Below are positions 34,425 to 44,800 of a stretch of 64,000 nucleotides of DNA, in pieces. Where the stretch lies: positions 177,501 through 241,500 of the forward strand of contig JBBDHG010000168.1 in the NCBI GenBank assembly GCA_037951165.1, in the 5' to 3' direction. This stretch comes from Lophius americanus. Taxonomy: Eukaryota; Chordata; Actinopteri; Lophiiformes; Lophiidae. Below the pieces are notes generated by a model, which was given only the letters and a program-made list of their open reading frames with translations, made no database searches and was not told where the DNA came from. A program made the position numbers and the translations under genes. Within the stretch, counting starts at the first letter, position 1, and the number at the start of each line of letters is the position of its first letter.

Positions 34425-36352
34425 TGTGTGTGTGTGTGACACAGGGACCCGCTGGAGGCCGTGGTGAGAAGGGAGGCGCTGGAGATGGTGGAGAAAGAGG
34501 CATGAAGGGTCTGCGTGGACATGCTGGTGTCCAGGGATTACCTGGACTTTCTGTGAGTGACACCAGAACCTCCTAATGTCCTGAAACATGACGATGTAAA
34601 CAAACGTCTGGATTCTTTAGAATCGCTGGACGGGTCTGTAACGGTACCAGGATGTAAAGTCTCATCAGACGCCATTTAATGACACACTTCCTCTCCATGC
34701 AGGGACATTCTGGTGACTCCGGACCCGCTGGACCTAATGGACCTGCTGGACCCAGAGTGAGTAGGATCCATATTACCCACGATGCACCTGTAGTTTTCTT
34801 CTTCTACCTGCACTCAGAGAGTGACCACGCCCCGAATTCAACAGTCACACATGAGAATATGAGAGAAAATGAAATGAGGAGAACATTTTGAGCTCATGGA
34901 ACTTCTTCACAACTTAAGGAACCTACTGGGTCCAACGATGCCAGATAAACCTACCAACTGCAGGAGGTCCAATAATCACAAATTAGTGACCGTGTCATGT
35001 GCATTTCAGGGACCTGCTGGACCCCATGGACCCCCTGGTAAGGACGGTAGAGCCGGTAGTCATGGAGCTACTGGTACCACTGGTGCTCGTGGACCTCCTG
35101 GATACCTTGGACCCGCTGTAAGCACAAACTTTGAGCTGTCACCTGATGCAACATAGATTTCCCTCTTCTGCTGTCAACCGTTCAATCAATCCACCCTCTG
35201 ATGCTCTTCAGGGTCCTCCTGGATCTCCAGGTCTGCCCGGACCTGCTGGCCCCTCCGGTGGTGGATACTATGTTTCTGGATATGATGAGTACAGAGCCGA
35301 TCAGCCCGCCATGAGAGCTAAGGACTACGAGGTCGACGCCACCATCAAGTCCCTCAACACCCAGATCGAGAACCTGCTGACCCCTGAGGGATCCAGGAAG
35401 AACCCCGCCCGCACCTGCCGTGACATTCAGCTCAGCCACCCCGCATGGACCAATGGTAAATAAGCAAGACCTTATTGACCCGCTGGGCTCATCTGCGGTC
35501 CTGCGGACCGACAACTCTCTCTCTTTGCATCGGTCTGACTCTCTTCTTCCTCGCCCCGTAGGATTCTACTGGATCGACCCCAACCAGGGCTGCATCTCAG
35601 ACGCCATCAAGGTCTTCTGCGACTTCACCAGCCGCGAGACCTGCATCCACGCCCAGCCTGCAAGCATCGCCCAGAAGAACTGGTTCAGAAGCACAGAGAA
35701 CAAGAAGCACGTCTGGTTCGGAGAGACCATCAACGGTGGTACCGAGGTGAAAGTCCACCAAGGGAGAAAAAACCCACACACCTTCAGCCAGATGATGAAG
35801 AGCGAATGCTGACTCTCTCTCTTTTCTTTTTTTCTCCCTTCGTCCAGTTCACCTACAACGACGAGACCATCAGCTCCCAGAGCATGGCCACCCAGCTCGC
35901 CTTCATGCGCCTGCTGTCCAACCAGGCTAGCCAGAACATCACCTACCACTGCAAGAACAGCGTTGCCTACATGGACAGCGAGAGCGGCGACCTGAAGAAG
36001 GCTGTGGTGCTCCAGGGCTCCAACGACGTGGAGCTCAGAGCTGAGGGCAACAGCCGCTTCACCTTCTCCGTGCTGGAGGATGGCTGCACTGTGAGTAGCT
36101 TCTCTTAGCTTCACCGGCTACGCCGTCACCACAAGGTTCTGGTATGATCCGGCGCTCTTCTAACATGTGCGTTCTCCTCTCTTTCCTCCCCCCCCTCCCC
36201 CGCAGACACACACTGGTGAATGGAGCAAGACAGTGATTGAGTACAGAACAAATAAACCATCTCGCCTGCCCATCCTCGACATTGCACCTTTGGACATTGG
36301 TGGAGCTGAACAGGAGTTTGGTTTGGACATTGGCCCAGTCTGTTTCAAATAA
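21391..36352 (+). CDS. col1a2: Collagen type I alpha-2 chain, complete gene
   Basis: The gene encodes the pro-alpha2(I) chain, which joins two alpha1(I) chains in the type I collagen trimer of bone, skin, scales and tendon. I place 49 coding exons with GT/AG borders plus a candidate 5-nt micro-exon. Together they give 4059 nt, 1352 residues and a stop at 36350-36352. Order: signal peptide, short collagenous N-propeptide without a von Willebrand C domain (typical of alpha-2), N-telopeptide (NFAAQYDG), 1014-residue uninterrupted Gly-X-Y helix, C-telopeptide and fibrillar C-propeptide. Helix exons are 45, 54, 99, 108 or 162 nt, the hallmark of fibrillar collagens. Exon coordinates are in the following entries. 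The helix length equals the standard fibrillar length, an internal check that no helix exon is missing. Confidence 0.98.
21461..23990. other. col1a2: col1a2 intron 1 region
   Basis: About 2.5 kb between the signal peptide exon and the first collagenous exon. Mammals have 11-nt and 15-nt exons here; neither could be matched by homology. A strong polypyrimidine tract at 22900-22960 precedes the candidate micro-exon at 22971. No transposon was recognised. Regulatory elements are possible but not visible. Confidence 0.6.
22971..22975 (+). CDS. col1a2: Candidate 5-nt micro-exon of col1a2
   Basis: A roughly 60-base polypyrimidine tract ends in 'gccacag' at 22970. It is followed by ACTTG and a plausible donor, gttagt, at 22976. 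Exon 1 leaves one base and the next exon is in phase 0, so the missing piece must have a length of 2 modulo 3. Five bases fits, giving CQ-YL-GSRGDKG and a total of 1352 residues. A different, unrecognised exon elsewhere in intron 1 remains possible. Confidence 0.4.
23991..24932 (+). CDS. col1a2: col1a2 N-propeptide and N-telopeptide exons
   Basis: Three exons: 23991-24026 (GSRGDKGPRGDR), 24399-24482 (short Gly-X-Y run ending PAGLGG) and 24876-24932 (NFAAQYDGVKATDGG then GPM, the first helix triplet). NFAA-QYD corresponds to the N-proteinase (ADAMTS2-type) cleavage site. The N-propeptide contains two RGD triplets in the first of these exons. The second exon is 84 nt, against 93 in mammals as I recall. 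Confidence 0.93.
25116..27403 (+). CDS. col1a2: col1a2 triple helix exons, part 1
   Basis: Eleven exons, each a whole number of Gly-X-Y triplets and starting with a Gly codon after AG: 25116-25160, 25276-25329, 25468-25521, 25622-25675, 25764-25817, 26169-26222, 26399-26443, 26558-26656, 26835-26888, 27051-27149, 27359-27403. The lysine in GMKGHRG (exon ending 25817) corresponds to the N-terminal helical cross-link site of fibrillar chains. Confidence 0.96.
27704..30320 (+). CDS. col1a2: col1a2 triple helix exons, part 2
   Basis: Thirteen exons: 27704-27802, 27945-27998, 28092-28199, 28285-28338, 28427-28525, 28671-28724, 28836-28934, 29018-29071, 29174-29227, 29372-29425, 29550-29603, 29697-29741, 30222-30320. 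All keep the Gly-X-Y frame without interruption and have gt donors, mostly gtaag, gtgag or gtacg. Confidence 0.96.
29830..30055 (+). repeat. MITE-like and telomere-like sequence in a col1a2 intron
   Basis: Between the exons ending 29741 and starting 30222. From about 29840 to 29945 there are inverted phrases ('gagctggtaccattccggg', 'tggttccagctcggaacca') suggesting a small inverted-repeat element. At 29996-30049 about nine hexamers follow: TTAGGG, then degenerate TAAGGG, TTTGGG and TTCGGG. Confidence 0.6.
30444..33079 (+). CDS. col1a2: col1a2 triple helix exons, part 3
   Basis: Eight exons: 30444-30551, 30658-30711, 30795-30848, 31345-31398, 31493-31546, 31675-31782, 32600-32653, 33026-33079. 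Two of the intervening introns are comparatively long and hold repeats (30849-31344 and 31783-32599). Confidence 0.96.
31833..31922. mobile_element. Short inverted-repeat (MITE-like) element in a col1a2 intron
   Basis: 'cacactgtaaaaa' at the left end and 'ttttttacagtgtg' at the right end form terminal inverted repeats about 90 bp apart. Related half-sites occur nearby: 'tttacagtgta' at 32214 and 'ccacactgcaaaaaa' at 32251. No coding capacity. Confidence 0.55.
32415..32515 (-). mobile_element. tRNA-derived SINE-like fragment in a col1a2 intron
   Basis: On the minus strand it starts with an A box (TAGCTCAGTGG) and then has a body with 'agggtccttgttcaagacc', as in the SINE at 6868-7098. The B box is decayed. 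It lies antisense to col1a2, in the intron before the exon at 32600. Confidence 0.6.
32766..32985 (+). repeat. Dispersed repeat scrap and (CA)n in a col1a2 intron
   Basis: 32780-32835 carries the phrase 'ctaaggggccgaggacgggg' then 'ccctgtgggacaccaca', shared in style with 13870-13910 and 18650-18690. A (CA)n tract follows at 32944-32982. Confidence 0.6.
33117..33182 (+). repeat. (CA)n tract just before a col1a2 exon
   Basis: About 60 bp of CA repeats ending 23 bases before the exon that starts at 33205, so the array lies where the branch point would be expected. A second such case, (TG)n at 34357-34439, ends directly at the acceptor of the exon starting 34445. Confidence 0.9.
33205..35117 (+). 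CDS. col1a2: col1a2 triple helix exons, part 4, including the collagenase region
   Basis: Nine exons: 33205-33366 (162 nt, the single such exon), 33449-33556, 33669-33776, 33871-33924, 34022-34129, 34223-34276, 34445-34552, 34703-34756, 35010-35117. The exon at 33449 covers helix residues 766-801 and reads GPPGVPGTTG-PLGLQGFVG. The mammalian collagenase bond is Gly775-Leu776; here residue 776 is Pro and a Gly-Leu pair lies one triplet later. Confidence 0.96.
34357..34439 (+). repeat. (TG)n tract abutting a col1a2 splice acceptor
   Basis: About 80 bp of TG repeats run up to 'gacacag' at 34438-34444, the acceptor of the 108-nt exon at 34445. There is almost no separate polypyrimidine tract. 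Confidence 0.9.
35212..36352 (+). CDS. col1a2: col1a2 C-telopeptide and C-propeptide exons
   Basis: Four exons: 35212-35455, 35562-35746, 35848-36090 and 36206-36352. After the last triplets (ending GPS) come GGGYYVSGYDEYRADQP, where YRA-DQP matches the BMP1/tolloid cleavage site, and the fibrillar C-propeptide. It has seven cysteines (TCRD, GCIS, FCDF, TCIH, HCKN, GCTT, VCFK), the number typical of alpha-2(I) as opposed to eight in alpha-1, plus the conserved N-glycosylation site NIT before YHC. It ends GPVCFK-stop like all type I chains. Confidence 0.97.
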
Positions 36353-37340
36353 ATAGACTCGTGATAAATTAACGCCCCCCCAAAAAAAGAGAGAAAGAAC
36401 GAAAAAAAAAATCAAAATCTCTGCCCCTTTTTCCCCGTGTTGTTGGTTTTTTTTTTTTTTTTATACCGAATGCTGATTTTTTTTTTCTCTGCGACTCCAC
36501 TTGCTTAAGATGGGCAACAATCTGAGAGGACTGAACGGACTGAGCGGAGCGTTTGTGCAATGCAAATTAATACAGCAACCCCAGAGGGACGCGGGGAAAC
36601 ACCTTGTTGTGGGACATCATGCCATCCTTTTGTAAAAAATAAAAGAAGTGTAATAAAAATGCTGAAAGTATGCATCACTTTGTGGTCTTTGTATATCTTC
36701 CAAAGAGGAGGTTTAAAACCACAATTTCCATGAAAAAAAGGTTTAAACTACCTCATGCCTGTACCTAAAGAAAATACTATTAACAAAACCTGGGTCCACA
36801 ACAGAGATGTTAAGACTTCTAATGCTTCAAGCTTTGTCCCGTGTCGGAAGGTGCTCAGTTAACTTGAAGCCGAGATCTATGGTGCTAAGATGCAGCTGTG
36901 GAGCAAACCACTTTTTTTCTTTTTTCTCTTTTTCTACTGTATTACTTTGTATTGACTTTAAGAAGTCGCCCATTCGTCCCCTGATGCTTCCCCACTTTAA
37001 GCACGTGGAATGTTTTTAAAAAAAAAAAAAAACCCTGATGTCTGGTTGTTTTTAGTTTTTTTCTTTTTCATTTCGTTTCACTTTGTTCACCTTTTTTTTT
37101 TTTCTCGTTTTGTCTTTTTCTTTTTGTCCAGACCTCTCTTTTTTATTTTATTTTTGTCTACTCTCCCGCTGAAGAGTGTTCATACTGACAGCACAAATTC
37201 CATCCAATTCCAAACATTCTTTTTGTTTTTAGGCGGCATCTCTCTCTCTCTCCAAAAATGACACCACAAAGTCTATTGTACCTATTTTGTATATGTGAGA
37301 TGTTTAAATAAATTGTGAAAAGTTCTGAAATAAAGCATGT
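36353..37340 (+). promoter_or_regulatory. col1a2: col1a2 3' UTR with multiple polyadenylation signals
   Basis: Canonical AATAAA hexamers at 36638-36643, 36652-36657, 37307-37312 and 37329-37334 follow the stop codon, with a further one at 37679-37684. They suggest alternative 3' ends of about 0.3 and 1.0 kb, possibly 1.35 kb. Mammalian COL1A2 also uses several polyadenylation sites. The region is U-rich in the mRNA (36440-36490, 37060-37150). Confidence 0.75.
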
Positions 37341-38279
37341 CCAATGTTCCAAAACACTCCCCTCAGTGACTTAAGTGCTTTCATGTTCCGAGGACACCAT
37401 TGAATGTGTGTCACGGTATCTTGGTCGATGATTTCTTCATCATCGCTGACTTCGACATCTTCCTATTGTGGAAGCACAGCCATGTCTTAATTGACCAAAC
37501 TCCTCCCCCTCCCCCCTCCATTATTTCTTGCTTTTCAATGGTACATCCGATTTCAATGTACAGTAAATTTCTGTTGACACTGTCCATGCCAATGTGTGAT
37601 TACTAACGTGCATTGTTCCGTGTAAATATGCATCTTCTGATGTTGCCTTGTCCTTGAATAATACAGCTTTTGCATCCAAATAAACTTCTGTGATTTGGAT
37701 CAGGGCTTGAATGCAGTGATGCGTGCACACCGGTATCATCTGGGTTCACTACGCGAACAGTGATCAGTTTATTAGAGGCTATAGGAATCGGTGTGGGTTC
37801 AGTTTTTTTGAGAGAAGTGGGATTTGCCAACTTGTGCGCCTCAATGCTGTCAGGCTGCGACACTGCATACAGCCACTAGAGGGCAGTATAGCATCTTTAT
37901 TGTTGTTCCTAATTTAACCTTTGGGGCAGCAGACAATACAGCAAAGACTCAAGTTAATAATAATAATAATAATGATACATTTAATACAGGCATCTAAAAT
38001 ATATCATTGCACAAAACCAATTATATTAAGATCTAACACTCTCAAATACTCCAACTATCAAACTCCAAAAAATAGATATGGTTTTTTTGTGCTCAACATA
38101 GAAGTTGAAGTTGTTGTTGTTATTCATCATGATGATCAATAACAACAACTGTATTGTCCACACCCATGATCTTTAATTCAAATTATTTAAAAGGATCTAA
38201 CCTCTAACTCATGTAACAACCTTTAAAATAAAACATTTATTCTTAACAACAAGCAAATTTTTTTCTCCAAAACATGGCT
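37341..38279. other. Intergenic or extended col1a2 3' UTR
   Basis: Possible distal polyadenylation signal at 37679-37684 (aataaacttctgtg). Beyond 37900 there are AAT triplet repeats and AT-rich unique sequence. No gene recognised. Confidence 0.45.
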
Positions 38280-38284
38280 GCCAT

Positions 38285-39480
38285 AATTATTGCTACTTGC
38301 ACTCTAGATTTAGCTCCGCCCCCTTTTGCCCCAATAACATCCCGAGTCTCCTTCTGTAGTCTGTGAGGAGGTCTGAGAACACATGGAGAAGATCTGAGAC
38401 CATTCCTCCATACAGAACCTCTCCACCTCCTTCAGGTTCTGAGGTCCACACTGGTGGACTCTCCTCTGCAGCACATCCCACAGATGTTCTGGTGGGTTCA
38501 GGTCAGGTGACTGGGATGGTCATGACAGAACCTTTATTCTAAGATCCATTCTTGGGTTGATGTTGAGGTGACCTTCAGAACAATGTTCTGCTGGAAGGTC
38601 CAACCACAACCCACTTTAAGGTTCCTGACAGGGTTTTAGGTCTTCATCCAGTATCTGCTGGTGTTTGATGGAGTCCATGGAACCATGGATGTCCAGTATG
38701 AGACATCCATGGTATGAGGTATGAGGGGCTTTTCTCTATGGCTTCCTTTCTTGCCACACCACACCCATCTTAGATGTTTGTTGCAAAAAAGCTCTACTTT
38801 GGTCTCATCTGACCTCTGACCTTGTTCCAGTGAAAGTCCCAGTGGTGTTTGTCAAACTGTAGCAGCGTTAGCTTGTAGCAGCGTTAGCTTGTAGCAGCAT
38901 TAGCTTGTAGCAGCGTTAGCTTGTAGCAGCGTTAGCTTGTGTGTGGACGACAGGAGAGGGTTTTTACTTGCTACCATCCCGAACAGCTGGTGTTGGTGTC
39001 GGCGCCATCTCATGGTGGTTAGGGAGACTTTTTGACCTCAATATTCAACTAACCTCTGACCTCTCTAGCTGTAATCCTTGGAGAGTCTTTATCCAGTCCA
39101 ACCATCCTCCTCACAGTGTGTGGGGTCAGTTTGCAGAGACGTCCTCTTCCAGGTTGATGTCTAACATCTCCAGTCTCTTTAAACTTCTTCATTATTGATC
39201 TAACTGTTCAAACTGACATTTTGAACTGCTGAGAGATGTTCTTGTCTCCATTGTCAGATTTGTGCAGCTCTACAACTTTTCTTTGCTCCTCATTGCTGTG
39301 TTCTCTGCTCTTCATCATGGTGAAGAACCTCAGAGAGAATCAGGCCTGTGTCACCTCATATTTATACCCCAGTCAAACAGGAAGTACCTGTTCACCACTT
39401 CAGAGTTCCTGCTCAAACAGGTGAAGATAGAAATATAACATAAGACTGGTAATATTCTTCAGTTACATTTAATCACAGGA
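38285..39480 (-). mobile_element. Tc1-like DNA transposon remnant
   Basis: On the minus strand, about 38520 down to 38310 encodes the transposase C-terminus: SQSPDLNPPEHLWDVLQRRV, then LKEVERF..EEWSQIFS and GKRGRS-stop. The PDLNP box and following W are the DDE-region signature. The rest, up to 39480, reads as degraded transposase and flanking sequence; 39150-39440 is nearly identical to 58650-58920. A 17-bp unit (tagcagcgttagcttg) is repeated five times at 38862-38940. Frames are broken, so it is inactive. Confidence 0.75.
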
Positions 39481-39689
39481 TTCCCGACGCTTGGAACTTG
39501 TCTTATGTTTAGAATGTCATTCTTTTAGATTGTGTTACTTGAGTCAGAGGTTGAGATTATTTGTGAGTTATGTGGAATGAAAATCCTGAGTATAGACAAT
39601 AACCCAATAAAGGTAGAACTCTACCTCAAACACTGGATCACAGATCCAACAAGAATCCTTTCCTTTGTCCTAGAACCAGGAGGAAAAAC

Positions 39690-39690
39690 A

Positions 39691-39757
<67 letters not shown>
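39690..39757 (+). repeat. (TA)n microsatellite
   Basis: About 65 bp of pure TA dinucleotides. Confidence 0.95.
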
Positions 39758-39758
<1 letters not shown>

Positions 39759-39819
39759 GCTTGCCCTGATCTCGTCAATGAGTCATTTATTATTAGAGCT
39801 CCGTATGTAATAATAATAA

Positions 39820-40005
39820 TAATACATTTAATTTATAATGTACTTTACATTTGGATCAAATCTCAAAGTGCTACAAAGTAAAGGCAGATAAAAGCATCAA
39901 TAAAAAAATAAAATAATAACTTTATAAAAAATGACCAAAAAGCAGCAATGTTAATTAAAGTTACAGGTTCTGCTAAAAAGGAAAGTTTTAAGTGACATCT
40001 TTAAG
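39820..40005 (+). repeat. Dispersed repeat, partial copy (relative at 43675-44110)
   Basis: Shares about 180 bp with 43685-43860, including 'tttacatttggatcaaatct', 'agtgctacaaagtaaa', 'aagcagcaatgttaattaaa' and 'aaggaaagttttaag'. The 53-bp tandem array begins directly at its right end. Confidence 0.8.
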
Positions 40006-41500
40006 TTTATCTTTAGGTAAGTAGTTAACAATCATGTGGACATAAAAGTGAACAAACGTCTTATCTTTAAGTAAATAGTTAACAATCTTGTGGCCATAAA
40101 AGTAAACACACGTCTTATCTTTAAGTAAATAGTAACAATCATGTGGACATAAAAGTGAACAAACGTCTTATCTTTAAGAAAATAGTAACAATCTTGTGGA
40201 CATAAAAGTGAACAAACGTCTTATCTTTAAGAAAATAGTAACAATCTTGTGGACATAAAAGTGAACAAACGTCTTATCTTTAAGTAAATAGTAACAATCA
40301 TGTGGACATAAAAGTGAACAAACGTCTTATCTTTAAGTAAATAGTAACAATCATGTGGACATAAAAGTAAACAAACGTCTTATCTTTAAGTAAATAGTAA
40401 CAATCATGTGGACATAAAAGTGAACAAACGTCTTATCTTTAAGTAAATAGTAACAATCAGGTGGACATAAAAGTAAACACACATCTTATCTTTAAGTAAA
40501 TAGTTAACAATCATGTGGACATAAAAGTGAACAAACGTCTTATCTTTAAGTAAATAGTTAACAATCATGTGGACATGAAAGTAAACACACGTCTTATCTT
40601 TAAGTAAATAGTAACAATCATGCGGACATAAAAGTGAACAAACGTCTTATCTTTAAGTAAATAGTTAACAATCTTGTGGACATAAAAGCAAACAATTGCT
40701 TATCTTTAAGTAAATAGTTAACAATCCTGTGGACATAAAAGTGAACAAACGTCTTATCTTTAAGTAAATAGTAACAATCTTGTGGCCATAAAAGTGAACA
40801 AACGTCTTATCTTTAAGTAAATAGTAACAATCATGTGGACATAAAAGTGAACAAACGTCTTATCTTTAAGTAAATAGTTAACAATCTTGTGGACATAAAA
40901 GCAAACAATTGCTTATCTTTAAGTAAATAGTTAACAATCCTGTGGACATAAAAGTGAACAAACGTCTTATCTTTAAGAAAATAGTAACAATCTTGTGGAC
41001 ATAAAAGTGAACAAACGTATTATCTTTAAGTAAATAGTAACAATCATGTGGACATAAAAGTGAACAAACATCTTATCTTTAAGTAAATAGTAACAATCAT
41101 GTGGACATAAAAGTAAACAAACGTCTTATCTTTAAGTAAATAGTAACAATCATGTGGACATAAAAGTAAACAAACGTCTTATCTTTAAGTAAATAGTAAC
41201 AATCATGTGGACATAAACGTAAACACACGTCTTATCTTTAAGTAAATAGTAACAATCATGTGGACATAAACGTAAACACACTCTTGCCTTTAAGTAAATA
41301 GTAACAATCATGTGGACATAAAAGTAAACACACTCTTGCCTTTAAGTAAATAGTAACAATCATGTGGACATAAAAGTAAACACACTCTTGTCTTTAAGTA
41401 AATAGTAACAATCATGTGGACATAAAAGTAAACACACTCTTGTCTTTAAGTAAATAGAAACAATCATGTGGACATAAAAGTAAACACACGTCTTATCTTT
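40006..41500 (+). repeat. 53-bp minisatellite array upstream of casd1
   Basis: About 28 tandem copies of a 53-bp unit containing 'cttatctttaagtaaatagt', 'aacaatcatgtggacataaa' and 'agtgaacaaacgt'. Variants (agtta/agta, catg/cttg/cctg, gtgaac/gtaaac, cactcttg) cluster in sub-blocks, which indicates local duplication. The array ends about 230 bp before the casd1 start codon. Confidence 0.95.
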
Positions 41501-41589
41501 GGGGAAGTAGATAACGATGATGTGAACAAAGCAGACACAATCTGTAATCTATGGCGAACACGATAAATCTCCTTGAGATACTTCAGCTG

Positions 41590-41728
41590 CTAGACAGTTG
41601 ATTTAAATCCTACTGTGACGCCGGTACCGGTTGGGGAGGCGGTGTCGCGCGCGGCATACGGGCAGATGTTGCAGCCGGTGCGGAGCGCCGTTAGTCTCAC
41701 AGGTGCTTGTTGACATGGAGGAGCAAAG
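41590..41728 (+). promoter_or_regulatory. casd1: casd1 promoter and 5' UTR, CpG-rich, with overlapping upstream ORF
   Basis: The sequence turns GC- and CpG-rich here (for example 'gtcgcgcgcggcatacggg') without a TATA box, as expected of a housekeeping-type promoter. An upstream ATG at 41715 in a good context (gac-ATG-G) opens a 12-codon frame that ends with TAG at 41751-41753. It overlaps the casd1 start (41729) in another frame. Confidence 0.6.
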
Positions 41729-41861
41729 ATGGCGGTACTGGCCTATTGCCTAGGCAAACGCGAAATAAATCAACACTTCACCATCAAGAATGCCAAACTG
41801 ATATCGATAGCAGTCGTCATTGCACTCCTTGTTTTCCACACAGCTTCGCGGTACTATGGAG
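41729..41861 (+). CDS. casd1: casd1 exon 1: cytosolic N-terminus and membrane anchor
   Basis: 133 nt encoding MAVLAYCLGKREINQHF and the hydrophobic stretch LISIAVVIALLVF. The ATG is in a strong context (aag-ATG-G) and the first residues match human CASD1 (MAALAYNLGKREINHYF). The donor gtgagt is at 41862. Confidence 0.96.
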
Positions 41862-44800
41862 GTGAGTGGTCTCGTGCTTGATTCCATTACTACAACGACT
41901 GGAGAGACGCTAATGCTAAAGCTAGCCAGCTAGCTGCTCGTGTCCCTATCGCGTTAGCATTACATATCTTGCTGGGGCTCCCTTCCACTTTCATGCGCGT
42001 TAGGGCGAGACACATGAGATGCAAAATGTCAAAGGAGTGATTGTGTTTAGAGTTTAATTTAATCCGCCACTGGTTACTTAAGTGAGAGAAATTGGGGTTC
42101 GACTAGCTAGCTGAGCGAAGCTAACTCTGCAGTTAGCTTTGTTTACATCTTCCTGTCAGGACACGCTCGACCACAGTTTAGGAAGCTGTGTGTGGACTGA
42201 TGTAAATAACATTAGATTAAAAGATTTTCTCAGTATTAGACGGACAAAGCCTTTTAAATCATTAGTTATGTCGCTTTGAAGGATAAATGCCGCACTGGCT
42301 ATCTACCTGATGGGTCATTTTACTAGATGAACAGTTTAGTTTTTAGCAGCAGTTTACTTCCCATCACAAGTTTGCATGGGTTTGTTTAGATAAACATTTA
42401 AACCACACATGTTCAGGCTCAAAGGTTTTGATCTAGTTCCCAACTTGGGGTCACTAAAGTAAGTGTAAGTCTTAAGTCTTCTGATATGACAATCATGGAA
42501 CTAGGTCCAGAGTTGGTTCAGTGTATATGTATGTATATATACCTGTCAACCATCCTTAAACTCATGGTTTTCACACTATCAGTCTAATTACTATTACACA
42601 AATACAGTCCATAACCCAACACAAATGTGGCCGCAGTAATGTTTGATTTTGTTACTAAGTGATACATTTACACTAAAGACTTTAAGTGGCATTTATCTCA
42701 CATCCAACTGGTTTATACAGACGAGACGATTAACACGATTAGGAAGAATAGCTGCAATTATTTCAGATAACTTTGATAAGACGATTATGTCATTATTGTC
42801 ATAGGCCTTCAGCGCCCAGCTGGGTTTCATACAGAGGACTTTGCCAACCCACAGACGCCTTTATCTTCACGTGCCTTTAACGGTTTCAGGTGCAACTGGC
42901 TGCATTCAATCTTCCCCTTATCTGGAACAATAAGTATGTTCTGTGTAAGTTTCTCTTACAGCATTGGATGGTAAAAAAAAACAACATGCGGTCTGTAACT
43001 CATTTAATGGACGATCAGGGAAAACTGATGATCCCATGAAAGTTTGAGCCCCGAGTTCAGCAATTAAAGCGATTTCTGGTCTACTGCTCCAAAACAGCAA
43101 TACATAACTACATAACAATCATGTCATAGAACAATTTAGTACTTATTATTTTGAATTCCTGATTCAAGATCTCCTAACTGGTGAGAAATCAAACCAATTG
43201 ATTCGGACCCATTTGACCAACTTATTGTTTCCAATACGATTAAACCAAATTTCAATCATTCAAGCTTTCCCTGAATCCCTGAAGATGTTATAAATTTGGG
43301 TACTGAGTACATTACTTACCCAATAAGTCCCTAGACACAATAAGTCCATTTTAGATAAGAGTTAACCGTCCAATGAGCTGTGAAGAAAGGGGTTTAACGT
43401 TGGACAGAAAAACTGCTGCTTATGTGACTTTGAACTTGAAACCAGGCCTCATCTGTTTTTTCGTTGTGTGTACACGGAGATTCTGTCGCAAGATATTCTA
43501 GACTGGCTGCCAGCTAAAATCAAGTAACCTGTTCCTCTCACCAGAGACAATATTGTATTTGGCTTCAACATGAAGGACAAATAATTACATTTAATTAATA
43601 ACCGTACACTCCTCGCTAAATTTTTCACCCACTCGTGTCAACGGAGGGAAATGAGACCTTTCATTTTATAATATTAATAATAATAATACATTTAATTTAT
43701 AACACACTTTACATTTGGATCAAATCTCAAAGTGCTACAAAGTAAAATCAGATAAAAGCATCAATAAAAAATAAAATAATAACTATATAAAAGCCTGACC
43801 AAAAAGCAGCAATGTTAATTAAAGTTACAGGTTCTGCTAAAAAGGAAAGTTTTAAGCCCTTTTTTAGATGTGTCAGTCGTCTGTGGAGCCCTCAGATGGT
43901 CAGTGAGGGCATTCCACAGACGAGGGGCAGCAGAACAGAAGGCCCAATCACCCATGGTGCTGAGCTTAGTCCGGGGAAGGAGGAGGCGGTATGAGTGGGT
44001 AGAACGGAGGGATCGTGTTGAGGTCAGTGGGGTGAGAAGTTCTTTAAGGTAGGGGGGTGCGTTACCATGGATACACTGGTGGGTGAGGAGAGAGATCTTA
44101 TAATCTAAAATGTCTATTTTATGTCTTCAAAGAAGAACTCGCTAACAATCACCTCAGACTGAAGATTATAGATATTATATGAGAAACTTAAAATAGTTGA
44201 CCTCTAGCGGTGTGCAATTCAGCGACGTCATTATTATGATTATATGTTATTAATTCACTATTTATTTGATAAATATGTATTTATAGTTTTTTCTTTTACT
44301 ACCTTTTTCACTTGTTCAGTTTTGTATACGAAAAGATTACATTTAAAAAAGAAAGATGGCCGCATTCCGTTCTGAGAAGATATCTGGATAGATTGTTGTT
44401 GAATTAAATTGTTGACGGCTTGATTTTGTTCCATGCCCCTAAAAGCCTCGTGTGTTGTATGAAAGCCTTTTGACGGCTCTAACGTTTGCATGTTTCCGTC
44501 AAAGCCACAGAGGAACACATGCCCGATAGCCTGAACAGTATTTTCAAGTCTTCTTCTCTGAGTAAGGGCATAGATCGGGTCTCTGCGAGCGAGGGCTATG
44601 AACTAAATCTGACAGGACTCTCTCATACCAGAAAGCTGAGCTTTTCAAGTTGGAACAAGGTTGATACACAGAGATGCCTGCTATTAAACATACGGCTACT
44701 TCCTGCCGATGAGTCACGTGCCCTTACGTAAACAAAAGCATCCGTCGGACCAGCAGAACAGCCGTTCTACGTCCGTGCCGCCGCCTGACTGGTGGATTCT

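Noticed and set aside
40006..41500. CRISPR-like array
   Set aside because: There are no unique spacers; the whole 53-bp unit repeats directly head to tail in a vertebrate genome.
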